From Bacteroidales bacterium (GTDB lineage Bacteria > Bacteroidota > Bacteroidia > Bacteroidales > UBA932), in contig JAFZIN010000013.1 in assembly GCA_017554305.1 (NCBI GenBank), positions 62,001 to 126,000 of the forward strand: a stretch of DNA of 64,000 nucleotides, given 5' to 3'. Below are positions 44,226-53,419 of the stretch, piece after piece. The notes below the pieces were generated by a model. That model ran no database searches. It was given only the letters and a program-made list of their open reading frames with translations, and was not told the origin of the DNA. Positions within the stretch are counted from its first letter, which is position 1. Every line of letters begins with the position of its first letter. The position numbers and the translations under genes are program-made.

Positions 44226-44906
44226 ATGGCTAATAATAAAAATGTACGTACTGAGCGTGAGCAAAATGTAGCTGAGGCAGTATCTAAGACAGAATTGTTT
44301 TTTGAAAACAACAAAAAGACCATAGCATATATCGTAGCCGGCATTATAGTGGTGGCTGCCCTTGTATTTGCCTGGATTAACCTTATCACCATACCTAAGC
44401 AGAAAGAGGCTGTAGATCAGCTTTTCACTGCTGAGCGCTATTTTAGGACAGATTCCTTCAATCTGGCGCTTAACGGAGACGGAAACGCCCTCGGATTCAA
44501 GCAGGTGATTGACAAATACGGCAAGAAGGCAGGCCAGGCCGCATATTTTGACGCAGGCGTTTGCTGCCTTCGTCTGGGTGACAATGACGGTGCTATCTCA
44601 TACCTTAAGAAATACAGCACAAAGGATAAGATAATGCAGGCAAGAGCTAAGGCTTGTATTGGTGATGCCCTTGTAAATAAGGGAGATGTAAAGAGTGCAG
44701 TATCATACTTTGAAGATGCCGCAGCAACTGCAGACAATATGCTGGCTGCCGGTTATCTTCTCAAACTGGGTCTTTGCCAGGAGGAGCTTGGAAAGCCTGC
44801 AGATGCAGTCAAGACCTATCAGAAGATTAAGGATCTCTACTCAAACACTCCGGAGGGATACGAGATTGACAAATATATTTCTAGAGCAGAAGCCGCTATA
44901 AAATAA
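44226..44906 (+). CDS. Membrane-anchored tetratricopeptide repeat protein
   Basis: A 226-residue protein with one transmembrane helix near residues 35-54 (IAYIVAGIIVVAALVFAWINL) and a periplasm-facing or cytosolic C-terminal part made of TPR-like helix pairs (AAYFDAGVCCLRLGDNDGAISYL; ARAKACIGDALVNKGDVKSAVSYF; GYLLKLGLCQEELGKPADAVKTY). It resembles the YfgM/TPR-21 type of chaperone-associated membrane proteins. It is divergent from recF and lies 6 bases before yebC. A scaffold role is likely; the partner is unknown. Confidence 0.88.
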   Translation: MANNKNVRTEREQNVAEAVSKTELFFENNKKTIAYIVAGIIVVAALVFAWINLITIPKQKEAVDQLFTAERYFRTDSFNLALNGDGNALGFKQVIDKYGKKAGQAAYFDAGVCCLRLGDNDGAISYLKKYSTKDKIMQARAKACIGDALVNKGDVKSAVSYFEDAAATADNMLAAGYLLKLGLCQEELGKPADAVKTYQKIKDLYSNTPEGYEIDKYISRAEAAIK

Positions 44907-44912
44907 GCTGTT

Positions 44913-45659
44913 ATGGGAAGAGCATTTGAATTCAGAAAAGAGAGAAAGTTCAAAAGATGGGGCAACATGGCCCGCGTCTTCACCAGATTGGGAAAAGAGA
45001 TAACAATTGCTGCAAAGAACGGCGGTCCGGATCCGGACTACAACCCTACCCTAAGAACCATCATCCAGACGGCAAAGAGTGAAAACATGCCTAAGGAGAA
45101 CATAGACAGGGCAATAAAGAGAGCGGTTGAGAAGGATCAGAGTGATTACCAGGAGATAGTTTACGAGGGCTACGGCCCGGGCGGTATTGCCTATCTCATT
45201 GAGACTGCAACAGATAACCACACACGTACCGTTGCAAACATCCGCAGTTACTTTAACAAGTATAACGGAACTCTGGGAACCAGCGGAAGCGTAGAGTTTA
45301 TGTTTGACCACAAATGCGTCTTTAAGATTAAGAGTGAAAAGGAGCCAATAGATTTGGACGAACTTGAACTTGAGCTTATAGACTACGGTGCAGATGAGGT
45401 CTTTAAGGATACGGATGAAGATGGTAATGAGACCATTATGATTTACGGAGCTTACAAATCCTTTGGTGAGATTCAGAAGTATATAGAGGATAAGGGTTAC
45501 ACAATAGTAAGCGGAGGATTTGAGAGAATCCCTACCGTAGACCTTAAAAAACTACCGGAAGAACAACGGTTGGAAAATGAAAAACTTATTGAGAAGATAG
45601 AGAACGATGAAGACGTTCAGAATGTATATCATACATTGGATCTATCAGACTCACAATAG
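44913..45659 (+). CDS. YebC/PmpR family protein
   Basis: A 248-residue YebC-family protein. Members have been described as transcription regulators and, more recently, as factors that help ribosomes translate polyproline stretches. Family hallmarks are seen: the KFKRWGNMARVFTRLGKEI start (KxxRxxxFTKxxxEI type), GPDPDYNPTLRTIIQ, MPKENIDRAIKRA, YEGYGPGGIAYLIE and VSGGFERIP. It is preceded by the TPR gene and followed by a terminator. Confidence 0.93.
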   Translation: MGRAFEFRKERKFKRWGNMARVFTRLGKEITIAAKNGGPDPDYNPTLRTIIQTAKSENMPKENIDRAIKRAVEKDQSDYQEIVYEGYGPGGIAYLIETATDNHTRTVANIRSYFNKYNGTLGTSGSVEFMFDHKCVFKIKSEKEPIDLDELELELIDYGADEVFKDTDEDGNETIMIYGAYKSFGEIQKYIEDKGYTIVSGGFERIPTVDLKKLPEEQRLENEKLIEKIENDEDVQNVYHTLDLSDSQ

Positions 45660-45672
45660 GATAACTATCTCC

Positions 45673-45696
45673 AAGGCCCCCACAAAGGGCCTTTTT
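45673..45696 (+). terminator. Intrinsic terminator after yebC
   Basis: AAGGCCC (45673-45679) pairs with GGGCCTT (45687-45693) around a 7-base loop, followed by a T run. The mce start is only 30 bases on. Confidence 0.75.
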
Positions 45697-45725
45697 AACT
45701 TTAACAAATACAAAAAACAAATATT

Positions 45726-46139
45726 ATGGAATTAACTCACATTGAACACCTTGGGATTGCAGTAAACTCATTGGAAGAGGCTATCCCATACTATGAAAAG
45801 ATGCTTGGTCTTAAGTGCTACTCTATTGAGGAGGTTAAAGATCAGAAGGTTAAAACCGCATTCTTTAAGATTGGACAGACAAAGATTGAGCTTTTGGAGA
45901 GCACAGATCCTGAAGGCACTATAGCAAAATTCATAGAGAAGAGAGGAGAGGGCATTCATCATATCGCATTTTCAACACCATCTGTAAAGGATTGTCTTTC
46001 AGAACTTGAGGCAAAGGGCGTACGTCTTATAGACAAAGAGCCTCGCAAGGGTGCAGAGGGTCTTAATATTGCCTTCCTCCATCCAAAATCTACTCACGGT
46101 GTTCTTACAGAGATCTGTGAGGATCCTAACAAGAAGTAA
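45726..46139 (+). CDS. mce: Methylmalonyl-CoA epimerase
   Basis: Vicinal-oxygen-chelate fold enzyme of 137 residues converting (R)- and (S)-methylmalonyl-CoA. It starts [26 protein letters not shown], contains KIELLEST and GEGIHHIAF with the metal ligands (H and E) of the family, and ends LTEICE. Its position directly before mmdA fits the succinate-to-propionate pathway, since mutase and decarboxylase use different epimers. Confidence 0.95.
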   Translation: MELTHIEHLGIAVNSLEEAIPYYEKMLGLKCYSIEEVKDQKVKTAFFKIGQTKIELLESTDPEGTIAKFIEKRGEGIHHIAFSTPSVKDCLSELEAKGVRLIDKEPRKGAEGLNIAFLHPKSTHGVLTEICEDPNKK

Positions 46140-46156
46140 TACTAAAACCGAACAAT

Positions 46157-47707
46157 ATGAGTCAGCAACTCGAAGCCGTAAAGGCGTTAATATCCCTTAG
46201 GGAGAAAGCTCGTCTGGGAGGAGGTCAGAAAAGGATTGATTCTCAGCACGAAAAAGGAAAATTTACTGCAAGAGAGAGAATTGCAATGCTGCTGGACGAA
46301 GGCAGTTTTGAGGAGTTCGATATGTTTGTAACCCACCGCTGTACAAACTTTGGAATGGAGAAGAATCACGTTCTGGGAGACGGTGTTGTTACAGGCTACG
46401 GAACCATTGGCGGACGTCTGGTATATGTTTTTGCTCAGGACTTTACAGTTCTTGGAGGTTCTCTCAGCGAAACCTTTGCACAGAAGATCTGCAAGGTAAT
46501 GGATATAGCAATGAAGGTGGGTGCACCTGTAATTGGTATCAACGACTCCGGCGGAGCACGTATTCAGGAGGGCGTAAATGCACTTGCAGGATATACAGAG
46601 ATTTTCCAGAGAAACATTCTGGCCAGCGGTGTAATTCCGCAGATATCAGCCATATTCGGTCCTTGCGCAGGTGGTGCTGTTTACTCCCCTGCTCTTACGG
46701 ACTTTAACGTTATGTCTAAGGGCAGCTACATGTTCCTTACCGGTCCAAAGGTTGTTAAATCTGTTCTTGGTGAGGACGTTACACAGGAGACTCTTGGAGG
46801 AGCATCTGTTCACGCAAGCAAGAGCGGTGTAGCACACTTTGCAGTAGACAACGAGGAGATTGGTATTCAGACAATTAAAGACCTTCTCTCATATCTGCCT
46901 CAGAACAATATGGAGAAGACCCCTCTTGTTCCTACCAATGACCCTATCAACAGAATGGATGACGTTCTGAACGATATCATTCCGGATAATCCTAACAAAC
47001 CTTACAATATGTACTCCGTTATCAAATCTATAGTTGATGACGGCAAATTCCTTGAGGTTCACAAGGATTACGCAAAGAGCCTCATAGTTGGCTTTGCAAG
47101 ATTTGACGGTATCACCGTAGGTATTGTAGCAAACCAGCCTTCAGTTCTGGCCGGCGTATTGGATTCCAACTCAAGCCGTAAGGGTGCAAGATTCGTCCGT
47201 TTCTGTGACGCATTCAACATCCCTATTCTTACCCTTGAGGACGTTCCTGGCTTCCTCCCTGGTACTCAGCAGGAATACAACGGTATCATCCTTCACGGAG
47301 CAAAACTTCTCTACGCGTTTGGAGAGGCTACAGTTCCAAAGATTACCGTAGTTTTGAGAAAGGCGTATGGCGGTGCATACTGCGTTATGAGTTCAAAGCA
47401 CCTGAGAGGAGACATCAACTACGCATGGCCTACAGCAGAGATTGCAGTTATGGGACCAAGCGGTGCAATTGAGATTCTCTACGGTAAGGAACTCAAAGAG
47501 ACTCAAGATGTTAACGCATTCAAGACAGAGAAGGAGAAGGAGTACAGAGATGCATTTGCAAACCCTTACAATGCAGCTAAGTACGGCTATATAGATGACG
47601 TTATTGAGCCTCGCAATACCAGATTCAGAGTAATCCGCGCATTGCATCAGCTTGAGAACAAGAGACTTACTAACCCTGCTAAGAAGCACGATAACCTTCC
47701 ACTCTAA
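46157..47707 (+). CDS. mmdA: Methylmalonyl-CoA decarboxylase, carboxyltransferase (alpha) subunit
   Basis: Biotin-dependent carboxyltransferase of 516 residues that moves the carboxyl group of methylmalonyl-CoA to biotin, giving propionyl-CoA. The crotonase-like halves are marked by [19 protein letters not shown], the oxyanion-hole segment [15 protein letters not shown] and [15 protein letters not shown], plus [12 protein letters not shown]. Propionyl-CoA carboxylase beta subunits look alike, but the downstream OadG, carrier and MmdB genes and upstream mce point to the sodium-pumping decarboxylase. Confidence 0.94.
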   Translation: MSQQLEAVKALISLREKARLGGGQKRIDSQHEKGKFTARERIAMLLDEGSFEEFDMFVTHRCTNFGMEKNHVLGDGVVTGYGTIGGRLVYVFAQDFTVLGGSLSETFAQKICKVMDIAMKVGAPVIGINDSGGARIQEGVNALAGYTEIFQRNILASGVIPQISAIFGPCAGGAVYSPALTDFNVMSKGSYMFLTGPKVVKSVLGEDVTQETLGGASVHASKSGVAHFAVDNEEIGIQTIKDLLSYLPQNNMEKTPLVPTNDPINRMDDVLNDIIPDNPNKPYNMYSVIKSIVDDGKFLEVHKDYAKSLIVGFARFDGITVGIVANQPSVLAGVLDSNSSRKGARFVRFCDAFNIPILTLEDVPGFLPGTQQEYNGIILHGAKLLYAFGEATVPKITVVLRKAYGGAYCVMSSKHLRGDINYAWPTAEIAVMGPSGAIEILYGKELKETQDVNAFKTEKEKEYRDAFANPYNAAKYGYIDDVIEPRNTRFRVIRALHQLENKRLTNPAKKHDNLPL

Positions 47708-47717
47708 TTAAGACGAG

Positions 47718-48704
47718 ATGAAGAGATTATTTTCAGTTTTATTATTAACCTCTCTGCTTCTTCTTTCCGGCAGAAGTTTTGCCCAGAGTGCTGTGGATAT
47801 CAGACTCAATGAGGTTCTGGTAACCAACACCAGCGGCTTAACAGATGAGAACGGAGAGAGATGCGGCTGGGTGGAACTCTTCAACACCGCCTTTGGTATG
47901 GTGGATGTTGCGGGCTTCTATCTCACAGACGATAAGTCAAATCCTACCAAGTATATGATTCCTAAGGGAAACACCGCAACGGTTATTCCTTTAAGAAAAT
48001 ACCTTATACTTTATGCTGACGGCAATTCTCAAAAGGGTGTATTTCATATTAACTTCACCCTTGATGGTTGCCGCAATCTTTACCTCTATTCAACAGACGG
48101 AGAGACACTTATAGATGAGATTGAAATTCCTGCGGAACTTGCGGAGAATAAATCATTCGGAAGAGTAAAGGACGGAGAGGGAAAGCACGAGCCAGTTGGC
48201 TGGTCTAAGAAATCTCTAAGAAAGAGTTCAGATGACAAGAAGATAGATGCAAACGGAGGATTCGCCGTTTTGGATCACCCTACTCCTGGCTATACCAATA
48301 CAACCAAGGCCATAGTTACAAAGTCTGAAAAGATGAAGGAAATGGATCCTTGGGGAGGTATTCTCGCAGTAACTGCAATGGGAGTTGTATTCCTTTGTCT
48401 TATAATCCTTTACATCTGCTTTAAGAACATTGGCAAGAGAGCCGTTCGCAAGGCTGAGCAGGAGAAGGCTCCTAAAGCACAGCCTGTACCTGTAAAGGGT
48501 GTGACTGTTACTGCAGAAGGCGGTATAAACGAGGAGGTTATAGCAGCAATTGCTATTGCCTGCCATCTCTATCAGAACGGTGATGCAGATCCTACCGTTC
48601 ACGATATTGAGAGCAACGTTCTCACCTTCAACAAGGATCTGTTAAGGAACTCCCCTTGGGGAAATAAAATGCTCACAATCAAGCAAGATCCACAAATTAA
48701 ATAG
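47718..48704 (+). CDS. Lamin-tail domain / OadG-type decarboxylase gamma subunit fusion
   Basis: A 328-residue fusion. After a Sec signal peptide (MKRLFSVLLLTSLLLLSGRSFA) comes a lamin-tail-like beta-sandwich domain (about residues 25-195: IRLNEVLVTNTSG, GWVELFNTA, DVAGFYLTDD, HPTPGYTN), then a transmembrane helix (about 214-240: GGILAVTAMGVVFLCLIILY) typical of OadG, and a cytoplasmic tail with an EEVIAAIAIACHLY segment common in sodium-pump gamma subunits. It sits between mmdA and the biotin carrier, as a gamma subunit should. The exported domain would face the periplasm; its function is unknown. Confidence 0.82.
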   Translation: MKRLFSVLLLTSLLLLSGRSFAQSAVDIRLNEVLVTNTSGLTDENGERCGWVELFNTAFGMVDVAGFYLTDDKSNPTKYMIPKGNTATVIPLRKYLILYADGNSQKGVFHINFTLDGCRNLYLYSTDGETLIDEIEIPAELAENKSFGRVKDGEGKHEPVGWSKKSLRKSSDDKKIDANGGFAVLDHPTPGYTNTTKAIVTKSEKMKEMDPWGGILAVTAMGVVFLCLIILYICFKNIGKRAVRKAEQEKAPKAQPVPVKGVTVTAEGGINEEVIAAIAIACHLYQNGDADPTVHDIESNVLTFNKDLLRNSPWGNKMLTIKQDPQIK

Positions 48705-48727
48705 ATAATCAGAAAAAACTTAATGTC

Positions 48728-49102
48728 ATGAAAGAATATAAAATCAAGGTAAACGGTAATGAGTATAATGTTTCCGTTGAGGAAGTTGGCGGAACCATTT
48801 CAAATGTAAGTGTAAGCGCTCCAACTGCTGCTCCAACAGCAGCCCCTGCAGCCGCTCCTAAGGCAGCAGCTGCTCCTGCATCTGCAGGCGGAACAAAAGT
48901 TACCTCTCCACTTCCTGGTGTTATCCTGGATGTTGCTGTAAAAGAGGGTGATGCAGTAAAGAAGGGAGATAAGGTAATTGTTCTTGAGGCAATGAAGATG
49001 GAGAACGTTATTGAGGCAACCGCAGACGGAGTTATCAAAGAGATAAAGGTTAAGAAGTCAGACTCCGTTCTTGAGGGCGACGTATTAGTTGTAATAGGTT
49101 AA
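48728..49102 (+). CDS. mmdC: Biotin carrier subunit of the methylmalonyl-CoA decarboxylase
   Basis: A 124-residue biotinyl protein. A short N-terminal domain (YKIKVNGNEYNVSVEE) is followed by an alanine/proline-rich flexible linker (about residues 31-52) and a biotinyl domain with the EAMKMEN motif; K90 is the biotinylated lysine. The carrier shuttles carboxybiotin between MmdA and MmdB. Strong low-complexity codon use (GCT/GCA/GCC repeats) marks the linker. Confidence 0.95.
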   Translation: MKEYKIKVNGNEYNVSVEEVGGTISNVSVSAPTAAPTAAPAAAPKAAAAPASAGGTKVTSPLPGVILDVAVKEGDAVKKGDKVIVLEAMKMENVIEATADGVIKEIKVKKSDSVLEGDVLVVIG

Positions 49103-49110
49103 TATACAAT

Positions 49111-50262
49111 ATGATCTTAGAATCAAACTTTGTAGCAAACCTTAAACAGTTTGCGCAATACACGGGTTTTGCAAATGTGACCTTTGGTCATATCGTAATG
49201 ATATTGATTGGTCTCGTTTTCATATACCTGGCAATTAAGAAGGATTGGGAGCCTCTTCTTCTGATTCCTATTGGATTCGGAATGATTATTGGCAACATTC
49301 CCCTATTCCCCGGAATGCAGGTGGGAATATATGAGGACGGCTCTGTATTGAACATTCTGTACCAGGGCGTTAGAAGAGGTTTTTACCCTCCGTTAATCTT
49401 CCTCGGTATAGGTGCTATGACAGACTTCTCCGCCCTTATTTCCAACCCTAAACTTCTGCTTGTGGGAGCAGCTGCACAGTTCGGTATCTTTGCCGCATAC
49501 GCAGGCGCTCTTGCATTGGGATTCACTCCTGCAGAGGCCGGTGCAATTGGAATCATTGGCGGTGCAGACGGTCCTACCGCAATCTTCCTCTCCGGTAAAC
49601 TTGCTCCGGATCTGATTGGTGCCATCTCCGTTTCTGCATACTCATACATGGCGCTTGTTCCTGTAATTCAGCCGCCTGTAATGCGTCTGCTCACAACAAA
49701 GAAAGAGAGAGTAATAAGGATGAAACCGCCAAGACCTGTATCTCAGCAGGAGAAGATTGTATTCCCTATAGTCGGTTTCCTTATCACCGCCTTCATAGTG
49801 CCTTCAGGTATTCCTCTGCTTGGTATGCTCTTCTTTGGTAACCTGCTTAAAGAGAGCGGCGTTACAAGAAGATTGGCAGAGACTGCAAGAGGTCCGCTGA
49901 ATGATATAGTTGTTATTCTGATTGGAGTTACGGTTGGTTGCTCAACTCAGGCAGATAAATTCCTCCAGGGCAAATCAATTATGATCTTTGCTCTTGGTGC
50001 TGCATCTTTCTTTGTAGCAACATTCTGCGGAGTTCTCTTCTGCAAGATTATCAACCTATTCCTTAAGGAGGGCAACAAACTCAACCCGCTCATTGGAAAC
50101 TCCGGCGTTTCTGCAGTTCCGGATTCTGCCAGAGTATCACACGTTCAGGGGCAGAAGTATGACCCTACAAACTTCCTTCTGATGCACGCAATGGGACCTA
50201 ACGTTGCGGGCGTTATTGGAAGTGCCGTAGCCGCCGGAATCTTGCTTGGATTCTTAGGTTAA
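49111..50262 (+). CDS. mmdB: Sodium-pumping methylmalonyl-CoA decarboxylase beta subunit
   Basis: Integral membrane subunit (383 residues, many hydrophobic helices) that decarboxylates carboxybiotin and expels Na+. Hallmarks: RGFYPPLIFLGIGAMTDFSALI, IGGADGPTAIFLSGKLAPDL with the conserved Asp, SAYSYMALVPVIQPPVMR, and the C-terminal NFLLMHAMGPNVAGVIGSAVAAG. OadB, GcdB and MmdB cannot be told apart by motif, but mce and mmdA in the same operon favour methylmalonyl-CoA. The operon ends at a strong terminator. Confidence 0.95.
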   Translation: MILESNFVANLKQFAQYTGFANVTFGHIVMILIGLVFIYLAIKKDWEPLLLIPIGFGMIIGNIPLFPGMQVGIYEDGSVLNILYQGVRRGFYPPLIFLGIGAMTDFSALISNPKLLLVGAAAQFGIFAAYAGALALGFTPAEAGAIGIIGGADGPTAIFLSGKLAPDLIGAISVSAYSYMALVPVIQPPVMRLLTTKKERVIRMKPPRPVSQQEKIVFPIVGFLITAFIVPSGIPLLGMLFFGNLLKESGVTRRLAETARGPLNDIVVILIGVTVGCSTQADKFLQGKSIMIFALGAASFFVATFCGVLFCKIINLFLKEGNKLNPLIGNSGVSAVPDSARVSHVQGQKYDPTNFLLMHAMGPNVAGVIGSAVAAGILLGFLG

Positions 50263-50294
50263 ACGGGTTGATTTACAAAGAATTGACTTTAAAG

Positions 50295-50327
50295 AATCGG
50301 GAGGCGAAAATGCCTTCCGATTTTTTT
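50295..50327 (+). terminator. Intrinsic terminator after mmdB
   Basis: Eleven-pair stem (50295-50305 with 50312-50322, one G-U) with loop GAAAAT and a run of seven T at 50321-50327. Confidence 0.85.
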
Positions 50328-50360
50328 GTTTTCCGCCGCAGTTTCTATTGTAAAAATTAC

Positions 50361-50368
50361 TAAATTTG
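50361..50368 (+). promoter_or_regulatory. Candidate -7 box for the V-ATPase operon
   Basis: TAAATTTG ends 34 bases before the first V-ATPase ATG. A TTTC at 50342-50345 might serve as a weak -33 element. Confidence 0.4.
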
Positions 50369-50402
50369 TCTGGTTAAAAGGATCATTATTTACAGTAACT
50401 AT

Positions 50403-51014
50403 ATGCAGGATAAATTGCAACAGCTGACAGACAAACTCTACAACGAGGGGCTGGCAAAAGGAAAAGAGGAGGCGGAAAGACTCCTATCTAACGCTAAATC
50501 CGAGGCGGAAAAGATAATTGCAAACGCCAAGGAGGAATCTGAAAAGATGATTGCTCAGGCAGAGAAAGAGTGTGCAAATCTGAAATCAAAGGCTGAGGGG
50601 GATATCAAAACCGCCTCATTCCAGGCACTTTCACAGATTAAGCAGGATATTGAGGAGGCAATAAAGGCAAAGACCGTTACCGCTCCCGTATCTGAGGCTC
50701 TCTCATCCACTGAGTTCCTTCAGAGTCTGATTAAGAGCGTGGTAGAGGCTTTCAAACCATCTTCTCAGGCCACATCACTGGAGGTTATTCTTCCTGAGCA
50801 GAAGAGAAAAGAGATGGAGCAGTTCTTCTCCAATGCTGCCTCAAAGGCTCTTAATGAGGGAGTTAATATCTCATTCTCTAAAGATGTTGCCAACGGTTTC
50901 AAAGTGAGTTCAAAGGGAAGCGGATACTTCATTGATTTTACAGACAACTCATTTGAGAAGATTATATCTCAGTACATAAGACCTAAAACAAGAAAACTCC
51001 TTTTCGGTGAATAA
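50403..51014 (+). CDS. atpE: V-type ATPase subunit E
   Basis: Peripheral-stalk subunit of the A/V-type ATPase, 203 residues. The N-terminal two thirds is a long charged coiled coil (AERLLSNAKSEAEKIIANAKEESEKM pattern), and the C-terminal domain has the KVSSKGSGYFIDFTDNSFEKIISQYIRP region of the family. First gene of the operon E-DUF2764-A-B-D-I-K, and overlaps the next gene by 8 bases. Confidence 0.88.
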   Translation: MQDKLQQLTDKLYNEGLAKGKEEAERLLSNAKSEAEKIIANAKEESEKMIAQAEKECANLKSKAEGDIKTASFQALSQIKQDIEEAIKAKTVTAPVSEALSSTEFLQSLIKSVVEAFKPSSQATSLEVILPEQKRKEMEQFFSNAASKALNEGVNISFSKDVANGFKVSSKGSGYFIDFTDNSFEKIISQYIRPKTRKLLFGE

Positions 51015-51684
51015 TTATCACTACATAATAGCCTCTCTCCCCGTTATTTCCAAGGGTTATGAAGATAAATCTTTAGACCTGGAGAAGATTACTGCGGAGA
51101 TAAAAGAGCAGTGTTCAGAGAGTGACGTGCTTTCTATAGATCTCTTTAACAAGGGGTTTGACGGCAGCGCTCTGAATGAGGCCTTCTTTGACGAGGTTCT
51201 TAAAAGCAAAAGCCGCCTTACCCGCCTTTACTATCTCCTGGAGAGAAACTTAAGGAATATGAAGGTAAAGGCCGCCGCTGCAAAACTCTACTCTGCTGCT
51301 GAGGCGGAGAAGAAGATTGAGCAGTACTCAATACTTCCAAAGGAGGATATCTACGGAGATTACCGGCAGCCTACAGACACGGAGGCGGAACTCAGCCATT
51401 CTGATATTCAGACTCTTAACTCCATCTTCTCAGATGAAGATATCATGAACAAGGAGAAGAGACTGGACGATTTCAAATGGGAAAAGATAAACGAATTTAC
51501 AACTTTAGACTTCTTCAACATTGATGCAATTCTGGCCTTTCTGGCTAAGGCGCACCTTACGGAGAGATGGTTACACTTGGATGTAAACAATGGTAAACAC
51601 CTGTTCCGCAAGTTGGTAGATGAGGTCAGAGGAACATACGATAAAACCAAATTGATTTACCAGATAGATGAAAACAACGGGTAA
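51007..51684 (+). CDS. DUF2764 protein of the V-ATPase operon
   Basis: A 225-residue DUF2764 protein. It starts at GTG (51007), 8 bases inside the subunit E gene; no other start fits before the conserved NNYHYIIASLPVI. It ends 17 bases inside the subunit A gene, so it is tightly coupled with both. The same E-DUF2764-A order is known in chlamydial and spirochaetal V-ATPase operons. No canonical C, F or G subunit gene is in this operon, so DUF2764 may replace one of the central-stalk or collar subunits; that is inference. Confidence 0.85.
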   Translation: MNNYHYIIASLPVISKGYEDKSLDLEKITAEIKEQCSESDVLSIDLFNKGFDGSALNEAFFDEVLKSKSRLTRLYYLLERNLRNMKVKAAAAKLYSAAEAEKKIEQYSILPKEDIYGDYRQPTDTEAELSHSDIQTLNSIFSDEDIMNKEKRLDDFKWEKINEFTTLDFFNIDAILAFLAKAHLTERWLHLDVNNGKHLFRKLVDEVRGTYDKTKLIYQIDENNG

Positions 51685-53419
51685 AGTAACCGGTATAGTA
51701 TCCAACCTCGTAACTGTTGAGGTTGACGGTCCTGTTGCACAGAACGAGTTGTGCTTCATAGATTTGGACGGAACACGCCTTATGGCCGAGGTTATTAAGG
51801 TCAACGGCATGAACGCCTCCGTTCAGGTATATGAGAGTACCAGAGGACTTAAGGTTGGATGCAATGTGGAATTTGAAGGCAAAATGCTTGAGGTAACTCT
51901 AGGACCGGGCCTTCTGTCAAGCAATTACGACGGTCTGCAGGATAATCTTGCAACAATGGAAGATGTCTTCCTCAAAAGAGGAGAGTACACTCCGGCATTG
52001 GATGCAGATAAGAAGTGGGACTTCTCCCCTATTGCAAAGGTTGGAGACAAAGTGGTTGCCGCAGACTGGCTGGGTGGCGTTGCAGAAGGATGGCTGCCTC
52101 ACAAGATAATGGTACCGTTCTCATTTGAAGGAGAATACACGGTTAAAAGCATTGCTTCTGAAGGCTCCTACACTATAAACGATACCATAGCAGTCCTTAC
52201 AGATTCCAAAGGAGAAGAGCATAAAGTTACTATGTGCCAGAAATGGCCTGTAAAAGTGGCAATTAAGGGATATAAGGAGAAGCCTCGTCCGTTCAGAATT
52301 ATGGAGACGGGAGTAAGAGCTATTGATACCTTCAATCCTATCGCTGAGGGAGGTACAGGATTTATTCCGGGTCCTTTCGGATGCGGCAAGACGGTTATTC
52401 AGCATGCCATTGCAAAACAGGCTGAGGCAGACGTAATTATAATGGCAGCCTGCGGAGAGCGTGCAAATGAGGTTGTGGAAATTTTCAAAGAGTTCCCGGA
52501 ACTGATTGACTCCAGAACCGGCCGCAAACTCATTGAGAGAACCACCATTATCTGCAACACTTCAAACATGCCTGTTGCAGCCCGTGAGGCCTCCGTTTAC
52601 ACCGCAATGACCATTGGAGAGTACTACAGAGCCATGGGCCTTAAAGTCCTTCTTTTGGCAGACTCTACATCACGATGGGCTCAGGCACTGAGAGAGATGT
52701 CTAACCGTATGGAGGAGCTGCCGGGTGCAGACGCCTTTCCTGTAGACCTTTCATCTATCATCTCCAACTTCTACTCCAGAGCGGGAATTGTAGTTCTTAA
52801 CAACGGACAGACCGGTTCCGTTACCTTCCTGGGTACGGTTTCCCCTGCCGGCGGTAACCTCAAAGAGCCTGTTACAGAGTCTACTAAGAAGTGCGCAAGA
52901 TGCTTCTATGCACTAAGCCAAAACCGAGCAGACAGCAAGCGTTACCCTGCAATTGACCCTATAGATTCATACTCCAAGTATCTGGAATATCCGGAGATGG
53001 AGGAGTTCTTCAATGAGAAGATGGAACAGGGATGGGTTGCAAAAGTGCTTGCCGCACGTAACATAACACTCAGAGGCAAAGAGGCTTATGATCAGATCAA
53101 CATCCTTGGAGATGACGGCGTTCCAATGGAATACCACCTCCGTTACTGGAAGAGCGAACTTGTAGATTTCATTCTGCTTCAGCAGGATGCGTTTGACAAT
53201 ATAGACTGTCAGACACCTCTCAAGAGACAGGAGTATATGCTCAATCTGGTACTTGACATCTGCAATAAGGATTACCACTTTGAGAAATTTGAGAAGTGCG
53301 TTTCATTCTTCAAGAACCTCATTAACATAATGAGACAGATGAACTTCTCAGAGTTCCAAAGCCCTGAGTTTGAAAAATATAAAGAACAACTTCATAATAC
53401 TGTAGAAAATGCCCTCTAA
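51668..53419 (+). CDS. atpA: V-type ATPase catalytic subunit A
   Basis: Catalytic nucleotide-binding subunit, 583 residues, which hydrolyses or makes ATP in the soluble V1/A1 head. It has the Walker A GPFGCGKT (residues 235-242), the A-subunit-specific insertion before it, DSTSRWAQALREMSNRM and the PVTESTKKC segment. It follows DUF2764 (17-base overlap) and overlaps subunit B by 11 bases. Length is as expected for A subunits. Confidence 0.97.
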   Translation: MKTTGKVTGIVSNLVTVEVDGPVAQNELCFIDLDGTRLMAEVIKVNGMNASVQVYESTRGLKVGCNVEFEGKMLEVTLGPGLLSSNYDGLQDNLATMEDVFLKRGEYTPALDADKKWDFSPIAKVGDKVVAADWLGGVAEGWLPHKIMVPFSFEGEYTVKSIASEGSYTINDTIAVLTDSKGEEHKVTMCQKWPVKVAIKGYKEKPRPFRIMETGVRAIDTFNPIAEGGTGFIPGPFGCGKTVIQHAIAKQAEADVIIMAACGERANEVVEIFKEFPELIDSRTGRKLIERTTIICNTSNMPVAAREASVYTAMTIGEYYRAMGLKVLLLADSTSRWAQALREMSNRMEELPGADAFPVDLSSIISNFYSRAGIVVLNNGQTGSVTFLGTVSPAGGNLKEPVTESTKKCARCFYALSQNRADSKRYPAIDPIDSYSKYLEYPEMEEFFNEKMEQGWVAKVLAARNITLRGKEAYDQINILGDDGVPMEYHLRYWKSELVDFILLQQDAFDNIDCQTPLKRQEYMLNLVLDICNKDYHFEKFEKCVSFFKNLINIMRQMNFSEFQSPEFEKYKEQLHNTVENAL

